Notes: generated by a model not told the origin, from the sequence alone. Shown: positions 49,818-59,190, counted from the stretch's first letter. The stretch: 64,000 nt of DNA from UBA1672 sp051967755 (GCA_051967755.1 JBQDYD010000004.1:325498-389497); one strand, 5' to 3'. Numbers and translations: made by a program.

Positions 49818-50774
49818 ATGATTCTGACTTGTCCCACTTGTTATAGCCAATTTAACGTTAGTTTAGCTGTGCTTGGTAATCAGCCCCGCAAAGTGCGCTG
49901 CAGCGCTTGCGGTGATGTTTGGATGGAAGAAGAGCACATTGATAAGCCTGTGGATAATTCCGTGGATAAGGTTTCTGCCGATGCCGATTCTTTTGAAAAT
50001 ATTATGGCCGAGCAAGATGGTATTAAGGATGATCAGGAAATACCCGATGTCATCAAGCCTGATTCGGGTGAATATCATACCTTCAAAGCGGGGCCGACGG
50101 ACAAGGCGAAGAATACATCATATGTAATCGTTGCGATGCTTTTTGTTGGTGTTCTTGCATCCTTGCTTGCTTGGGCGCCTTCCATGCTGGAGAAATATCC
50201 GGCTTCCTACGTATTGTATCGTATGTTTGGGTATACACTTGATCTGCCTTTGGCTGATAAAATCACTTTTGTACATTTGGATGCCAGGGATGGGGAAGGA
50301 ACGATTACTGTCACTGGTGATATCGTTAACCTTGGCGATGATCCGCAAAAGTTGAAAATGATGCAGATTAAATTGACTGACGGTGCGGATCATATTTACG
50401 CCAGTTGGTATGCAACGCCCCCCAAAGCAATCTTAGACGGGGAAGAAACGGTTAGTTTTAAATCCGAATATCATCTGGAAGAGGATGGGCATTCTTCTTC
50501 GTCTCATGCCCCGGCGCATGATGATCATGGCGGCCATGATGATAAGCATGATGATGGGCATCACGGCAATAGCCATAATGATGAACATGCGGATGAAAAT
50601 GACGACCATTCGGAAAGCCATGGGCATGTGAATTCAGATGTGAAATTTGTCGAGGTTACTTTTGTAATGAAGCCGCGTTTGAAAATTTCTAAAACTGCCG
50701 AAGAAGACGGCGAAGATACTCAAGCTCTTCCTGAGGGCGAGAGCGATCACCAGAGCGATCACGGAGCTCATTGA
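49818..50774 (+). CDS. MJ0042-type zinc-ribbon protein with DUF3426-like domain and His-rich insert
   Basis: The N-terminal zinc ribbon is CPTC (Cys5, Cys8) ... CSAC (Cys28, Cys31), followed by an acidic linker, a single membrane helix (about 102-120) and a DUF3426-like beta domain (about 148-290). That domain is split by a low-complexity segment with 14 histidines and many acidic residues at residues 219-270. The C-terminal tail (about 292-318) is acidic and ends in DHGAH. Family members sit beside ftsE in many alphaproteobacteria; the function is unsettled. The His-rich insert suggests metal binding on the periplasmic side. The last 86 bp are read antisense as the conserved end of the DUF4175 gene. 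Confidence 0.85.
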   Translation: MILTCPTCYSQFNVSLAVLGNQPRKVRCSACGDVWMEEEHIDKPVDNSVDKVSADADSFENIMAEQDGIKDDQEIPDVIKPDSGEYHTFKAGPTDKAKNTSYVIVAMLFVGVLASLLAWAPSMLEKYPASYVLYRMFGYTLDLPLADKITFVHLDARDGEGTITVTGDIVNLGDDPQKLKMMQIKLTDGADHIYASWYATPPKAILDGEETVSFKSEYHLEEDGHSSSSHAPAHDDHGGHDDKHDDGHHGNSHNDEHADENDDHSESHGHVNSDVKFVEVTFVMKPRLKISKTAEEDGEDTQALPEGESDHQSDHGAH

Positions 50775-53622
50775 TAATTTCATCGACGCGTTTTTTATCC
50801 AATTCGTCGGGGACTTCGACTTTTGAATCAGTTCCTCGTCCATTCTCATCTTCATCATAGCGGCGCCCTAACGGGTCATATTGCTGGCCTGAACCGCTCA
50901 TGCCGATACCGACCATTTGTTTCATGCGTTGACGGAACTGCTGTGCAAGCTCTTCCTGTGCGTCTTTTAGATATTTGATTGCAAGTTCTTGATGCGGGCC
51001 GGATCCTATAGGGTCATTTTCCCCAAGGGCATCTGCAGATTGGCGCATTTCCTGTTCTGCCATACCCATTTTTTCAGGGACTTCGTCAAGCTTTTCTGCT
51101 GCGTCCATCATGAGCTGTCCCAGCACATAGCGTAAGGCGTCTTGTTCCGCCTTGTTTTGTGTTGTGTCGAGCGCTTGCGGGGTATCGCCAGGGCCTTGAT
51201 TTTTGTTTTGCGCGTCTGATGTGCTTTGCTCTTTGCTCTGATTCTGGCCGGCGGATTCGCTTTCTTCTGAGGCCGAATCTTCTCCTGATTGTGTGTTATT
51301 CTCTGCCTCTGTTTTAGGTGAGTTTTCTTCTGTTTCATCTTTGGGCGGCGGCGGGAGAGTGTCCATGCCAAAGTCTTTGAGCATTTTCTCTAAAGTCGGT
51401 AACGAGCGTGGTGTAACCGTATTATTGCTCCCAGAGCGCGCTTGGTTATTTTGGCGTGCGCTGGGTTTTCCTAATTTTTCCTGAAGCTTGGCCTGTTCTT
51501 CTGTTTGCTCCAGCAAGGATTCCTGTCTTTCTATAAGCTCCTGAAGTTCATTGACCCCTTGTTGCATCATTTGCATATCACCGGGTAACTGCATGCCATT
51601 TGACGGATCCATCATTTCCATCATACGCTGCATTTGGGACATCAGTTCTTGCGCCTTTTGTTCATCACCTTCTCTCAGGGCTTTTTGTATGTCTTCCATC
51701 ATTTTTGATAGTGTGTCGGGGGAAATAAGTTCGCCGTAATCCTCTGCAGAGAATGTCGGGAAATTTTCGCCATTTTCCATGCGTTTTTGCATTTCACGCT
51801 GCATTTCTCTGAAATAATTAGCCATCTTATCTTGCAGATTATCCATCAGCTCTTGAATTTCTTCGTCGCTTGTATTTGGATCACGCATGGCATTTTCAAG
51901 CGCGCGTTGCGCATCTTGTAATTCTCTCATCGCTAAGGTGACGTCGCCATCCTCTATGGCTAAGGCTGTATACCATAAGAGGTTAATCACATCTTTTGCT
52001 GCTTGAATCCTTATTTCCTGTGGTTTGCTGTCATTAAAGAACAGGCGCGCGCTGGAGACTTTAATCGCTAAATATATGATTGGGTCATTTTGCATATAGT
52101 CTTGTGCGTTAAGAAGGCTGTCCAAGTTCTGAGCAATTTCCGCAAAGCTATTTTTATACTCCCACGCTAAACGCTTACGCATGGCGATCAATGATTTGGC
52201 CATAGGGTGTTCGAATTGCCTTTCCGGTAAAACAACGTTGATTTTGTCCAGAACGGCAATTTGCCCTTTATGGTCAATAGCCTCGTAAGTGAAGGTAACC
52301 GGCAAGCCGGCCCATGTGTGCCATGTCATGTTATAAATAGGCGTGATTTTAAATTCTTTGTCAGGTTGTGACATAACAAGACGTGTTTCATCTGTCTTTT
52401 CGCCGAGTGGTTTTTCAATAACCATGTCATCAATATCCATGGTCATTCGTAATTCTTTTACGCCGTAATCATCTTGGACAATTAACGGGAATCGGATTTG
52501 GTCATTTTCTAAAATTTCAAATCGTTGCTGGTTTGTAATCTCTGTTGCCGGCGGATCGGCTGCATTTGTTTGGCTGTCTGCATTTTCGGTGTCGCTGTCA
52601 TCGTCCGGCGCTGTTTCTGATTTCTCGTCATCAAGGGGCAGGGGCGGCAGTTCGTCCTCTATGCGGATGACATCTTTATTTATTGCTGTTGTGGATGTGA
52701 TGTCGCTTTTTATTGTTGGCGGTCGGTCTTTAATGAAATTGTAGTCCCAAGATGCGCGCGGAATAAACCCTTGGGAAATACTGAGCGATTCCCCGTTACG
52801 AATAATAGTCTCAATTCCATATAGTCCGTCACCCAAGTAGGTAAGGCGTTCCTTTTGATTGCCGTTCTTTAGATATGGCGGGAAATACTCACCAAACGCG
52901 CTGTGTATACGAATTCTGATTTCGCTGTCTTCAGGGATGCTGATTTGTTCGTTATGTTGGTCATGACCTGAAAGGTGCATTTGCGGGATTTGTGTGTAAT
53001 CCGGCGGCTTGATCCAGATATTTGTCACCTTGCCCTGTGAAACGACATAAGATGGACTGAAGGGTAATATTCCGCTATAAATTTTCTCTTTCCAAAGCGG
53101 GCCTGAAACCATAAATCCCGACACGAACAGTAATATTGCAATATATCGGATGGCGCTTGGGTCTTCGCGCGATAAAAGTGATTTTGCCTTCGGCGATTTT
53201 AATTTTGTAAAGGAAAGAAGGCTTTTATGTTGGGCGGCGCTCCATAAATCTCGGGTGTCATGTTTTTTCGGGTTGGCAAGCCGATCTTCAATCAGGGCGA
53301 TTTGCCCTTGTGGCATGCTGCTATATTTTTCGATTCTGTTATCGAGGCCTTTTTTATCCGGTAAGGTGAACCGCAAAATATCTGTTTTTATAAGGTATAA
53401 AACACCGCCGAAGAATATTATCGTTGTTGCGATACTGGCAATCGTGCCAAAAAATGATGGCAGGCTTAGCATCCATAAACCACCAAACATCAAACACCAA
53501 AAGAACAGGCGCCATGTATGGATAATAAAGGATTCAAGGGTGAGAACGCGAAAAGCTTTGCGGCGCTTTTTTTCAAGCGCACTAAGGTACGGTCTGTTCT
53601 CATAATCGAGCGGATCTAGCAT
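50689..53622 (-). CDS. DUF4175 (TIGR02302-like) membrane protein
   Basis: A 977-residue alphaproteobacterial protein of unknown function. Two adjacent N-terminal membrane helices (about 34-80) and a third (about 152-175) are followed by a periplasmic-looking beta-rich region with SDITSTTAINKDV and VQDDYGVKELRM, an acidic segment, then long Met/Gln-rich helices (EMQREMQKRMENGENFP, ELMSQMQRMMEMMDP) that should form a coiled coil, and a polar Gln/Ser-rich region. The C-terminus (INELRDRSGDRSRPQEELEYLRRLLRQF in short pieces: INELRDRSGDRS, LEYLRRLLRQF) is the conserved family end. It follows lysA by 73 bp on the same strand; ribosome site AGGAT. Confidence 0.9.
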   Translation of the reverse strand: MLDPLDYENRPYLSALEKKRRKAFRVLTLESFIIHTWRLFFWCLMFGGLWMLSLPSFFGTIASIATTIIFFGGVLYLIKTDILRFTLPDKKGLDNRIEKYSSMPQGQIALIEDRLANPKKHDTRDLWSAAQHKSLLSFTKLKSPKAKSLLSREDPSAIRYIAILLFVSGFMVSGPLWKEKIYSGILPFSPSYVVSQGKVTNIWIKPPDYTQIPQMHLSGHDQHNEQISIPEDSEIRIRIHSAFGEYFPPYLKNGNQKERLTYLGDGLYGIETIIRNGESLSISQGFIPRASWDYNFIKDRPPTIKSDITSTTAINKDVIRIEDELPPLPLDDEKSETAPDDDSDTENADSQTNAADPPATEITNQQRFEILENDQIRFPLIVQDDYGVKELRMTMDIDDMVIEKPLGEKTDETRLVMSQPDKEFKITPIYNMTWHTWAGLPVTFTYEAIDHKGQIAVLDKINVVLPERQFEHPMAKSLIAMRKRLAWEYKNSFAEIAQNLDSLLNAQDYMQNDPIIYLAIKVSSARLFFNDSKPQEIRIQAAKDVINLLWYTALAIEDGDVTLAMRELQDAQRALENAMRDPNTSDEEIQELMDNLQDKMANYFREMQREMQKRMENGENFPTFSAEDYGELISPDTLSKMMEDIQKALREGDEQKAQELMSQMQRMMEMMDPSNGMQLPGDMQMMQQGVNELQELIERQESLLEQTEEQAKLQEKLGKPSARQNNQARSGSNNTVTPRSLPTLEKMLKDFGMDTLPPPPKDETEENSPKTEAENNTQSGEDSASEESESAGQNQSKEQSTSDAQNKNQGPGDTPQALDTTQNKAEQDALRYVLGQLMMDAAEKLDEVPEKMGMAEQEMRQSADALGENDPIGSGPHQELAIKYLKDAQEELAQQFRQRMKQMVGIGMSGSGQQYDPLGRRYDEDENGRGTDSKVEVPDELDKKRVDEIINELRDRSGDRSRPQEELEYLRRLLRQF

Positions 53623-53695
53623 AAAGTCAGGATATCCTGTTTTTTACATTTACCCAAGATTTTCCCGACTATTTACTATGTTTTCCTGATCTTTT

Positions 53696-54976
53696 TTACA
53701 GCCAGTCAGGGATTGTTTCACGTGCGATCAGGTCTTCGGTGGTTTGCGCTTTACTTATAACGCTTACATTGTCTCCATCGACAAGGATTTCAGCAGGAAG
53801 AGGGCGACTATTATAGTTAGAGGCCATAGAAAATCCGTATGCGCCTGCTGATTTTATTACAACGAGATCATCTGTTTCTAAGGCTTTTATGTCACGGCCT
53901 TTTGCAAAAATATCACCGCTTTCACATATTGGCCCGACAACATCGTACGTTTTGTCTTCACGGTTGTGGCCCAGTACGGGCTCTATGCCATGGTATGCGT
54001 CGTAAAGACTTGGGCGCATCAGGTCGTTCATCCCTGCGTCTAAAACAAGGAAGTTACGCGATGGTGTTGTTTTGATGTATTGCGCCTTTGTCAGCAATAT
54101 ACCGGCATTTCCAACCATGTAACGTCCGGGTTCCATTTGGATTTTTGTATCTAGGGGCAGGATTATGTCGCGCACCCAGTTCGCATAATCGTCTAAATTC
54201 AACAAGGTTTCATCGTTGTAGACAATCGGAAACCCTCCGCCGATATCAAGATGTGTTACAGTGTGCCCCGCCGCGCGAAGCGCAATAACAAGGGCGGCAA
54301 GCTTTTCAAAACCGGGTTTGAATGCCTCGGCCTGTGAGACTTGTGATCCAATATGTATGGAAACGCCGACAGGGTTAATATTTGGCATGTTCTCGGCTTT
54401 TTTGTACAAAGCCATAATGTCGTCATGCGTATTGCCGAATTTGTCTTCTTTTCGGCCGGTGGAAATTTTGTTATGCCCACCACCGGATATATTCGGATTC
54501 AGACGAAAAACAACATCGGCAGTTTTGTTCATTGCCTGGGCTGTGTTGTTTATATTTTCCAATTCTTCCGGGGCTTCGATATTGAATTGTAAAATATTGG
54601 CATTTAAACAGGCTTTGATTTCAACTTCACTTTTGCCAAAGCTGGTGGAAATTATTTGCTGGCCGTCAAAACCAGCTTTTAATCCGCGTGCTAATTCGCC
54701 CTCAGAAACAATCTCTAACCCGCTTCCAAGGTTTTTTAACACCTTAAGGACGGCGATATTGGAATTTGCCTTGCAGGCGTAACATAACAGGGGCTGCCTG
54801 TCTGCGGGGAGGGCGCGCTTCATTGCAGACATAAGCGCGTTATACTGCTCACGAATTACATTTGCGCTGTATACGTAACAGGGTGTGCCATACTCTTTTG
54901 CTATATCCGGTAATGCGACATTATCGGCATGCAAAACGCCATTGATCTGGCGAAAACCAATATTGGGTGAATTCAT
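53696..54976 (-). CDS. lysA: Diaminopimelate decarboxylase
   Basis: The last step of lysine synthesis. PLP-dependent alanine-racemase-like fold: the Schiff-base lysine is Lys69 in LLCYACKANSN, with SIHIGSQVSQ, HLDIGGGFP, EPGRYMVGNAG, the substrate Cys/Glu in GPICESGDIFAKG and the late GAYGFSMASNYNSRPLPAE. Length 426 is normal. It starts 8 bp after the small lipoprotein gene, an arrangement known for lysA and LptM-like lipoproteins. AGGTTAGAG upstream of ATG 54976 provides the ribosome site. Confidence 0.98.
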   Translation of the reverse strand: MNSPNIGFRQINGVLHADNVALPDIAKEYGTPCYVYSANVIREQYNALMSAMKRALPADRQPLLCYACKANSNIAVLKVLKNLGSGLEIVSEGELARGLKAGFDGQQIISTSFGKSEVEIKACLNANILQFNIEAPEELENINNTAQAMNKTADVVFRLNPNISGGGHNKISTGRKEDKFGNTHDDIMALYKKAENMPNINPVGVSIHIGSQVSQAEAFKPGFEKLAALVIALRAAGHTVTHLDIGGGFPIVYNDETLLNLDDYANWVRDIILPLDTKIQMEPGRYMVGNAGILLTKAQYIKTTPSRNFLVLDAGMNDLMRPSLYDAYHGIEPVLGHNREDKTYDVVGPICESGDIFAKGRDIKALETDDLVVIKSAGAYGFSMASNYNSRPLPAEILVDGDNVSVISKAQTTEDLIARETIPDWL

Positions 54977-54984
54977 CTCTAACC

Positions 54985-55170
54985 TCAGGGCTTTTTGTAT
55001 TCCATCCCGGGTTGCGGGTCGGTGTTAACATCGGGGTAGGTCTGCGGGAACGTATCATCATGTTCCGCACCTTGCGGCGGGTCAACATATGGCGGTTTAA
55101 CGCCGCAGCCGCTGAGCATTAAAGCATTTACACACAGAAGAATATATATAGAATAGCGAAAAGTTTTCAT
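54985..55170 (-). CDS. LptM-like small lipoprotein
   Basis: A 61-residue lipoprotein: a short basic start (MKTFRYS), hydrophobic segment, lipobox LSGC with Cys22 and the motif GCGVKPPYVDPP. This Cys-Gly-x-Lys-x-Pro end is like LptM (YifL), which helps fold the LPS translocon LptD, and is frequently beside lysA. The remainder is polar and Pro-rich. The start ATG 55170 is divergent from the TlpA-like gene by 107 bp. Confidence 0.85.
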   Translation of the reverse strand: MKTFRYSIYILLCVNALMLSGCGVKPPYVDPPQGAEHDDTFPQTYPDVNTDPQPGMEYKKP

Positions 55171-55277
55171 TTTTTGTACCTGATTTAATCATATTCTATG
55201 TATCGTGGAATACGGAAAAAAGAAACCCTAAACACATAAAATTATACATTATAACTCACGTTAAAAGTTGTTTTTAA

Positions 55278-55874
55278 ATGTCTCTAGAACGAACGCCATT
55301 TCAAAAGTTTTTTATATTTTTTGGCATCATTTGCGTACTTGTCGTTGCAATGTTTGTTAGCTGGATGAAGGATCAGATCGCGTTTGAGAAAATGGAGGCC
55401 GAAGCTTTTCGCGTTATAAAGACCGGTAAGAAATATGAAAATGATGTGTACCTGCCGCAAATGCAAGTCGCCGGCCCGGATGGTAAGATGGTCAATATTT
55501 TTGATGGGGAGCGTTATACACTCCTTAATATTTGGGCAACATGGTGTACGCCCTGCATAAAGGAAATGCCAGCACTCAGGCGTATTAACCGTCTTTTGGC
55601 TTATGAGGATAAATGGCGCGTTATCGCTGTTTCCATTGATAAGCCAAGCGATATGGAGAAGGTGGTTGATTTTACCAACAGGTTAAAGGTTCGTGACTTT
55701 GCCATGTTTATGGATGTGAATAAACAGGTACAAAAAAATATTAATATCAAGGGGCTTCCTATGACCTTGGTTGTTAATAAAAAGGGAAAAATCCTGTATG
55801 AGTTTTACGGGGATGTGCTGTGGACGGATTCTAATATCATGCTGTTTTTAAGGCATATGGATTTGGCCAGATAA
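55278..55874 (+). CDS. TlpA-like membrane-anchored thioredoxin-fold protein
   Basis: An N-terminal membrane helix (about 10-28) anchors a periplasmic thioredoxin domain with the active site WATWCTPCIKE (Cys90, Cys93), followed by MPALRRINRLL and the cis-Pro region KGLPMTLVVNKKG. TlpA/ResA proteins reduce periplasmic disulfides, often for cytochrome c or oxidase assembly; the partner is not visible here. Length 198 is typical. Divergent from the LptM-like/lysA pair. Confidence 0.92.
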   Translation: MSLERTPFQKFFIFFGIICVLVVAMFVSWMKDQIAFEKMEAEAFRVIKTGKKYENDVYLPQMQVAGPDGKMVNIFDGERYTLLNIWATWCTPCIKEMPALRRINRLLAYEDKWRVIAVSIDKPSDMEKVVDFTNRLKVRDFAMFMDVNKQVQKNINIKGLPMTLVVNKKGKILYEFYGDVLWTDSNIMLFLRHMDLAR

Positions 55875-55956
55875 TCATTCCGATCTATGTATTTTGTTAA
55901 GGTTCTTTATGTTACTCTGTCTAAAATAATTCAGCAGCATATTACAGGACATATCT

Positions 55957-57246
55957 ATGACACAGGAACAGCAGTCACTTGAGAAAATATCTCAGGATCA
56001 GCTTGATGCAATGGTTGATTTGCATAACCGTTTTCTGTCAGGACGTTTAGGCGGTAGACGCGCTGTGTTGGATAATGTTGATTTGACAGGCCTGTCTCTT
56101 AAGGGAAAACACCTAAGACAAGCCAGTTTTAGTGCGTGCATTATGGTGGGGATGGACCTGTCTAATGCCGATTTTCAAGAAGCAGAATTATACGCGTGTG
56201 ACCTCAGCCACTCTAACCTATATCAAACAATTTTTGTCCGTGCGGATTTACGCGGCGCGCGCATCGAAAATGCGAATCTTGAGGGCGCGGATCTGGAGAG
56301 CGCAGATTTGCGCGTTGGCGGTGTTGCGAAAGAGGGAGAATATTCAGCAAACAGAAATGCGGTGAACTTTAGGGGCGCAAATTTAAGTGGCGCGAAGCTT
56401 GCCGGTTCGATGGCGTCCAATGCCGACTTTTCTGATGCGATGCTTAGTGGTGCCAATATGAGTAGAGCAGACCTAAGCAATGCGATGTTAGAGGGCGCAA
56501 ATTTAAGCAATGCGGATATTAATGGCACAAGTTTAAAGGGCGCCAATATAAAATCCGCTATTCTAACTGGGGTGAATGCTAAGGAGCTTAAGGATACCGG
56601 CGTTGATTTAACAGAGGCGATTACCGATGAAAATGTCGGCATTTCTGTGTCTGATCTAGAAGAGCCGTTACCGCAATTGTTAGAAAAACATCGCGATTGG
56701 CTGAAGACACGCGGCGGAAGTGGTAAGCAGTTAGATTTGGAGGGGGTTGATTTGCGCTCTCTCGGATCACTAAAGATGGAGCACTTAACCGCGATTAAGG
56801 CGGCCAATGCAAAATTTATTGGAATGAACCTTTATAAGGTTCAAATGCAAAGCGCCGTTTTAGATAAAAGCGATTTTAGAAATTGCGATGTTGATGAGGC
56901 AGATTTACGTGGCTCGTCATTTAAAGGTGCGAACTTCTCTCATGCGAATTTACGCAAAACGGACTGTAGTGCCCTTATGCTTGGTGCCGGAAGCATTAAT
57001 CGATTTAATCCGTGTAATTTTGAAGGCGCGAAAATGCGTTATACGGATTTTTCTGAATCCAATTTAAAGGATGCAAATTTCAAAGATGCGGATTTGTCTT
57101 TTGCGAATTTACAGGGCTGTGATCTGAGCAGTGCAGATTTCACAGGCGCTAAGCTGTTTGAAACCAATTTGGATGATACGATAACAGAAGGGGCGACCTT
57201 TGATAGAGATAAAGATCGCCCTGTCTTCAGAATTCCTACTGAATGA
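55957..57246 (+). CDS. Pentapeptide-repeat protein
   Basis: A 429-residue protein built mostly of A(D/N)LxG-type pentapeptide repeats in two blocks: about residues 45-205 (ADLRGARIENANLEGADLES, ANLSGAKLAGS, ADLSNAMLEGANLSNADI) and about 300-415 (ADLRGSSFKGANFSHANLRK, ANFKDADLSFANLQGCDLSSADF). They are separated by a helical segment (ISVSDLEEPLPQLLEKHRDWL). These fold as right-handed quadrilateral beta helices. There is no signal peptide. The N-terminal helix (QLDAMVDLHNRFLSG) may mediate contacts. Not a Qnr-type gyrase protector, which is a single compact block of about 215 residues. AGGA precedes ATG 55957; the stop lies 2 bp from the convergent etfA. Confidence 0.95.
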   Translation: MTQEQQSLEKISQDQLDAMVDLHNRFLSGRLGGRRAVLDNVDLTGLSLKGKHLRQASFSACIMVGMDLSNADFQEAELYACDLSHSNLYQTIFVRADLRGARIENANLEGADLESADLRVGGVAKEGEYSANRNAVNFRGANLSGAKLAGSMASNADFSDAMLSGANMSRADLSNAMLEGANLSNADINGTSLKGANIKSAILTGVNAKELKDTGVDLTEAITDENVGISVSDLEEPLPQLLEKHRDWLKTRGGSGKQLDLEGVDLRSLGSLKMEHLTAIKAANAKFIGMNLYKVQMQSAVLDKSDFRNCDVDEADLRGSSFKGANFSHANLRKTDCSALMLGAGSINRFNPCNFEGAKMRYTDFSESNLKDANFKDADLSFANLQGCDLSSADFTGAKLFETNLDDTITEGATFDRDKDRPVFRIPTE

Positions 57247-57248
57247 TT

Positions 57249-58178
57249 CTATAGTTTGCTTTCCAGTTCAGGAACAGCATCGAACAAGTCAGCAACCAGC
57301 CCATAATCCGCCACAGAAAAGATCGGGGCGTCTTCATCTTTGTTGATTGCGACAATGATTTTTGAATCTTTCATTCCCGCCAAATGCTGAATTGCTCCGG
57401 ATAGGCCGATTGCGATATATAGGTCAGGCGCAACAACTTTACCTGTTTGACCAACTTGATAGTCATTAGGAACGTATCCCGCATCCACCGCTGCGCGTGA
57501 TGCGCCGACCGCTGCGCCGAGCTTATCTGCCAGCTTTTCAATGATTTGAAAGTTCTCCTCTGAGCCAACACCACGGCCACCGGATACAACGATTTTGGCA
57601 GATGTCAATTCCGGGCGCTCTGACTTTGAAAGCTCTTCCTTAACGAATGAGCTCAGCTCTGAAGGTGATGCGTCGTTATAGTCTTCAACAGATGCACTGC
57701 CACCTGATGCATCGGCTGCGTCAAATGTTGTACCGCGCACTGTGATCACTTTCTTCTCATCATTTGATTTCACAGTGGCAATCGCATTACCTGCATAGAC
57801 AGGTCTTTTGAAAGTATCTGCTGATTCCACGGCGATAATGTCTGATATTTGTTGTGTATCTAGCAAAGCGGCAACCCTTGGCATCACGTTTTTGCCAAAG
57901 GTCGTGGCCGGCGCCAAAATGTGCGAATAATCACCTGCAAGATCAACCAGAATTGGCGCGATTTCCTCAGCGAGGGGATGCGCCAGATGTTCCGCATCTG
58001 CCTTAATAACTTTGGAAACGCCTGCAATTTGTGCTGCCGCTTGCGCCGCACCGTCGCAATTTGAACCTGCAACCAGAATATGGACATCACCGCCGATTTC
58101 TGTTGCCGCAGTTACAGTGTTTAATGTGGATGATTTAATCGATGAATTATCGTGTTCCGCCAGGATTAGTATGCTCAT
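57249..58178 (-). CDS. etfA: Electron transfer flavoprotein alpha subunit
   Basis: With EtfB it forms the FAD-containing carrier from acyl-CoA dehydrogenases to the quinone pool. The N-terminal domain starts MSILILAEHDNSSIKSSTLNTV, and the FAD-binding C-terminal domain has SGGRGVGSEENF, GASRAAVDAGYVPNDYQVGQTGK, VAPDLYIAIGLSGAIQHLAGM and NKDEDAPIF. Length 309 is normal. It follows etfB by 12 bp, with AAGGAGG as a strong ribosome site before ATG 58178. Confidence 0.98.
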   Translation of the reverse strand: MSILILAEHDNSSIKSSTLNTVTAATEIGGDVHILVAGSNCDGAAQAAAQIAGVSKVIKADAEHLAHPLAEEIAPILVDLAGDYSHILAPATTFGKNVMPRVAALLDTQQISDIIAVESADTFKRPVYAGNAIATVKSNDEKKVITVRGTTFDAADASGGSASVEDYNDASPSELSSFVKEELSKSERPELTSAKIVVSGGRGVGSEENFQIIEKLADKLGAAVGASRAAVDAGYVPNDYQVGQTGKVVAPDLYIAIGLSGAIQHLAGMKDSKIIVAINKDEDAPIFSVADYGLVADLFDAVPELESKL

Positions 58179-58190
58179 GTTAAATCCTCC

Positions 58191-58955
58191 TTATATAACT
58201 TTGGCTTCGTTTTTTAATTTGTCGATCAATGTATCGACATCAGGCACCTTGATACCACCTTGTCTTATCGGCGGATCTGTAACCTTTACCAATTCAAGTC
58301 TCGGCGTATAATCAACACCCAGTTCGGATGGCTCCATCACGTCCAGCTGTTTCTTCTTCGCCTTCATGATGTCAGGCAGTTTTGCGAAACGTGGCTCGTT
58401 TAGGCGAAGGTCGGTTGTTATAATTGCCGGAGCTTTTAATGAAATAGTCTCAAGACCGCCGTCAACTTCACGTGTGACCTCTATTTTGTCGCCATCAATA
58501 TTTAATTCCGATGCGAATGTACCCTGTGACCAGCCGAGTAGAGCCGATAACATTTGACCTGTCTGATTGGAATCATCATCGATGGATTGTTTACCCATGA
58601 TTACAAGGTCAGGGTTTTCTTTCTCAACCAGGGTTTTTAAAGTTTTTGCAACGGCAAGCGGCTCAACACCACCCAAATCGATTGCATCATCTGTCTTTAC
58701 AAGGATACCCCTGTCAGCGCCAATGGCCATGGCTGTTCGAATTTGTTCCTGAGCTTTTTCAGGGCCGATCGTAACAACGATAATTTCGCTGGCTTTGCCT
58801 GCCTCTTTCAGGCGAACTGCTTCCTCGACAGCGATTTCGTCAAACGGATTAACGGACATCTTTACATTCGCAAGCTCAATACCGCTTTCATCAGATTTAA
58901 CACGGATTTTCACGTTGTAATCGACGACTCTTTTTATTGGGACTAGTATTTTCAT
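58191..58955 (-). CDS. etfB: Electron transfer flavoprotein beta subunit
   Basis: Partner of EtfA, binding AMP. Family features: MKILVPIKRVVDYNVKIRVK, AEEAVRLKE-like VEEAVRLKEAG, GADRGILVKTDD, VEKENPDLVIMGKQSIDDDSNQTGQMLSALL and the end KVPDVDTLIDKLKNEAKVI. Length 254 is normal. It is the first gene of the etf pair, 37 bp after the HIG1-like gene on the same strand. Confidence 0.98.
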   Translation of the reverse strand: MKILVPIKRVVDYNVKIRVKSDESGIELANVKMSVNPFDEIAVEEAVRLKEAGKASEIIVVTIGPEKAQEQIRTAMAIGADRGILVKTDDAIDLGGVEPLAVAKTLKTLVEKENPDLVIMGKQSIDDDSNQTGQMLSALLGWSQGTFASELNIDGDKIEVTREVDGGLETISLKAPAIITTDLRLNEPRFAKLPDIMKAKKKQLDVMEPSELGVDYTPRLELVKVTDPPIRQGGIKVPDVDTLIDKLKNEAKVI

Positions 58956-58992
58956 ATTTTATAGACACTCCAGACTTTGGATGTATGAACGA

Positions 58993-59190
58993 TTAACTAT
59001 TTGATGAGTAATATGCCATCACGAGGAGCAAAATAACAAGCCCCTGCAGACCAACGCGTGCGCGCATCAGCAAGTTCCCGTATTTTTCATTAAACTCCCC
59101 CCCACGAAGCATTGAGACAATGCCAAGCACGATAACCGCGAGTAGGGCGATACAAGAAACGGCAATTAATATTACAAGAAACATATGCAT
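58993..59190 (-). CDS. HIG1-type twin-transmembrane small protein
   Basis: A 65-residue protein with two membrane helices (about 4-25 and 43-61) joined by a charged loop containing MLRGGEFNEKYGNLLMRARVG. The RGGEFN ... R.RVGLQ pattern is that of HIG1/twin-TM proteins, often found upstream of etfBA in alphaproteobacteria. In mitochondria HIG1 proteins influence cytochrome oxidase assembly; the bacterial role is not settled. The gene precedes etfB in the same direction. Confidence 0.88.
   Translation of the reverse strand: MHMFLVILIAVSCIALLAVIVLGIVSMLRGGEFNEKYGNLLMRARVGLQGLVILLLVMAYYSSNS

Noticed and set aside
50433..50627. Met/Ile-rich minus-strand ORF of 64 codons
   Set aside because: It is the antisense reading of the His-rich repeat of the zinc-ribbon gene and has no ribosome site or conserved pattern.
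53628..53639. Palindrome CAGGATATCCTG followed by six T residues as an intrinsic terminator
   Set aside because: A 12-bp palindrome without a loop cannot form a normal terminator hairpin, and it lies where the DUF4175 ribosome site is needed.
55957..57246. Quinolone-resistance (Qnr-like) pentapeptide protein
   Set aside because: Two repeat blocks separated by a helical region and a length of 429 residues do not match the compact Qnr fold of about 215 residues.
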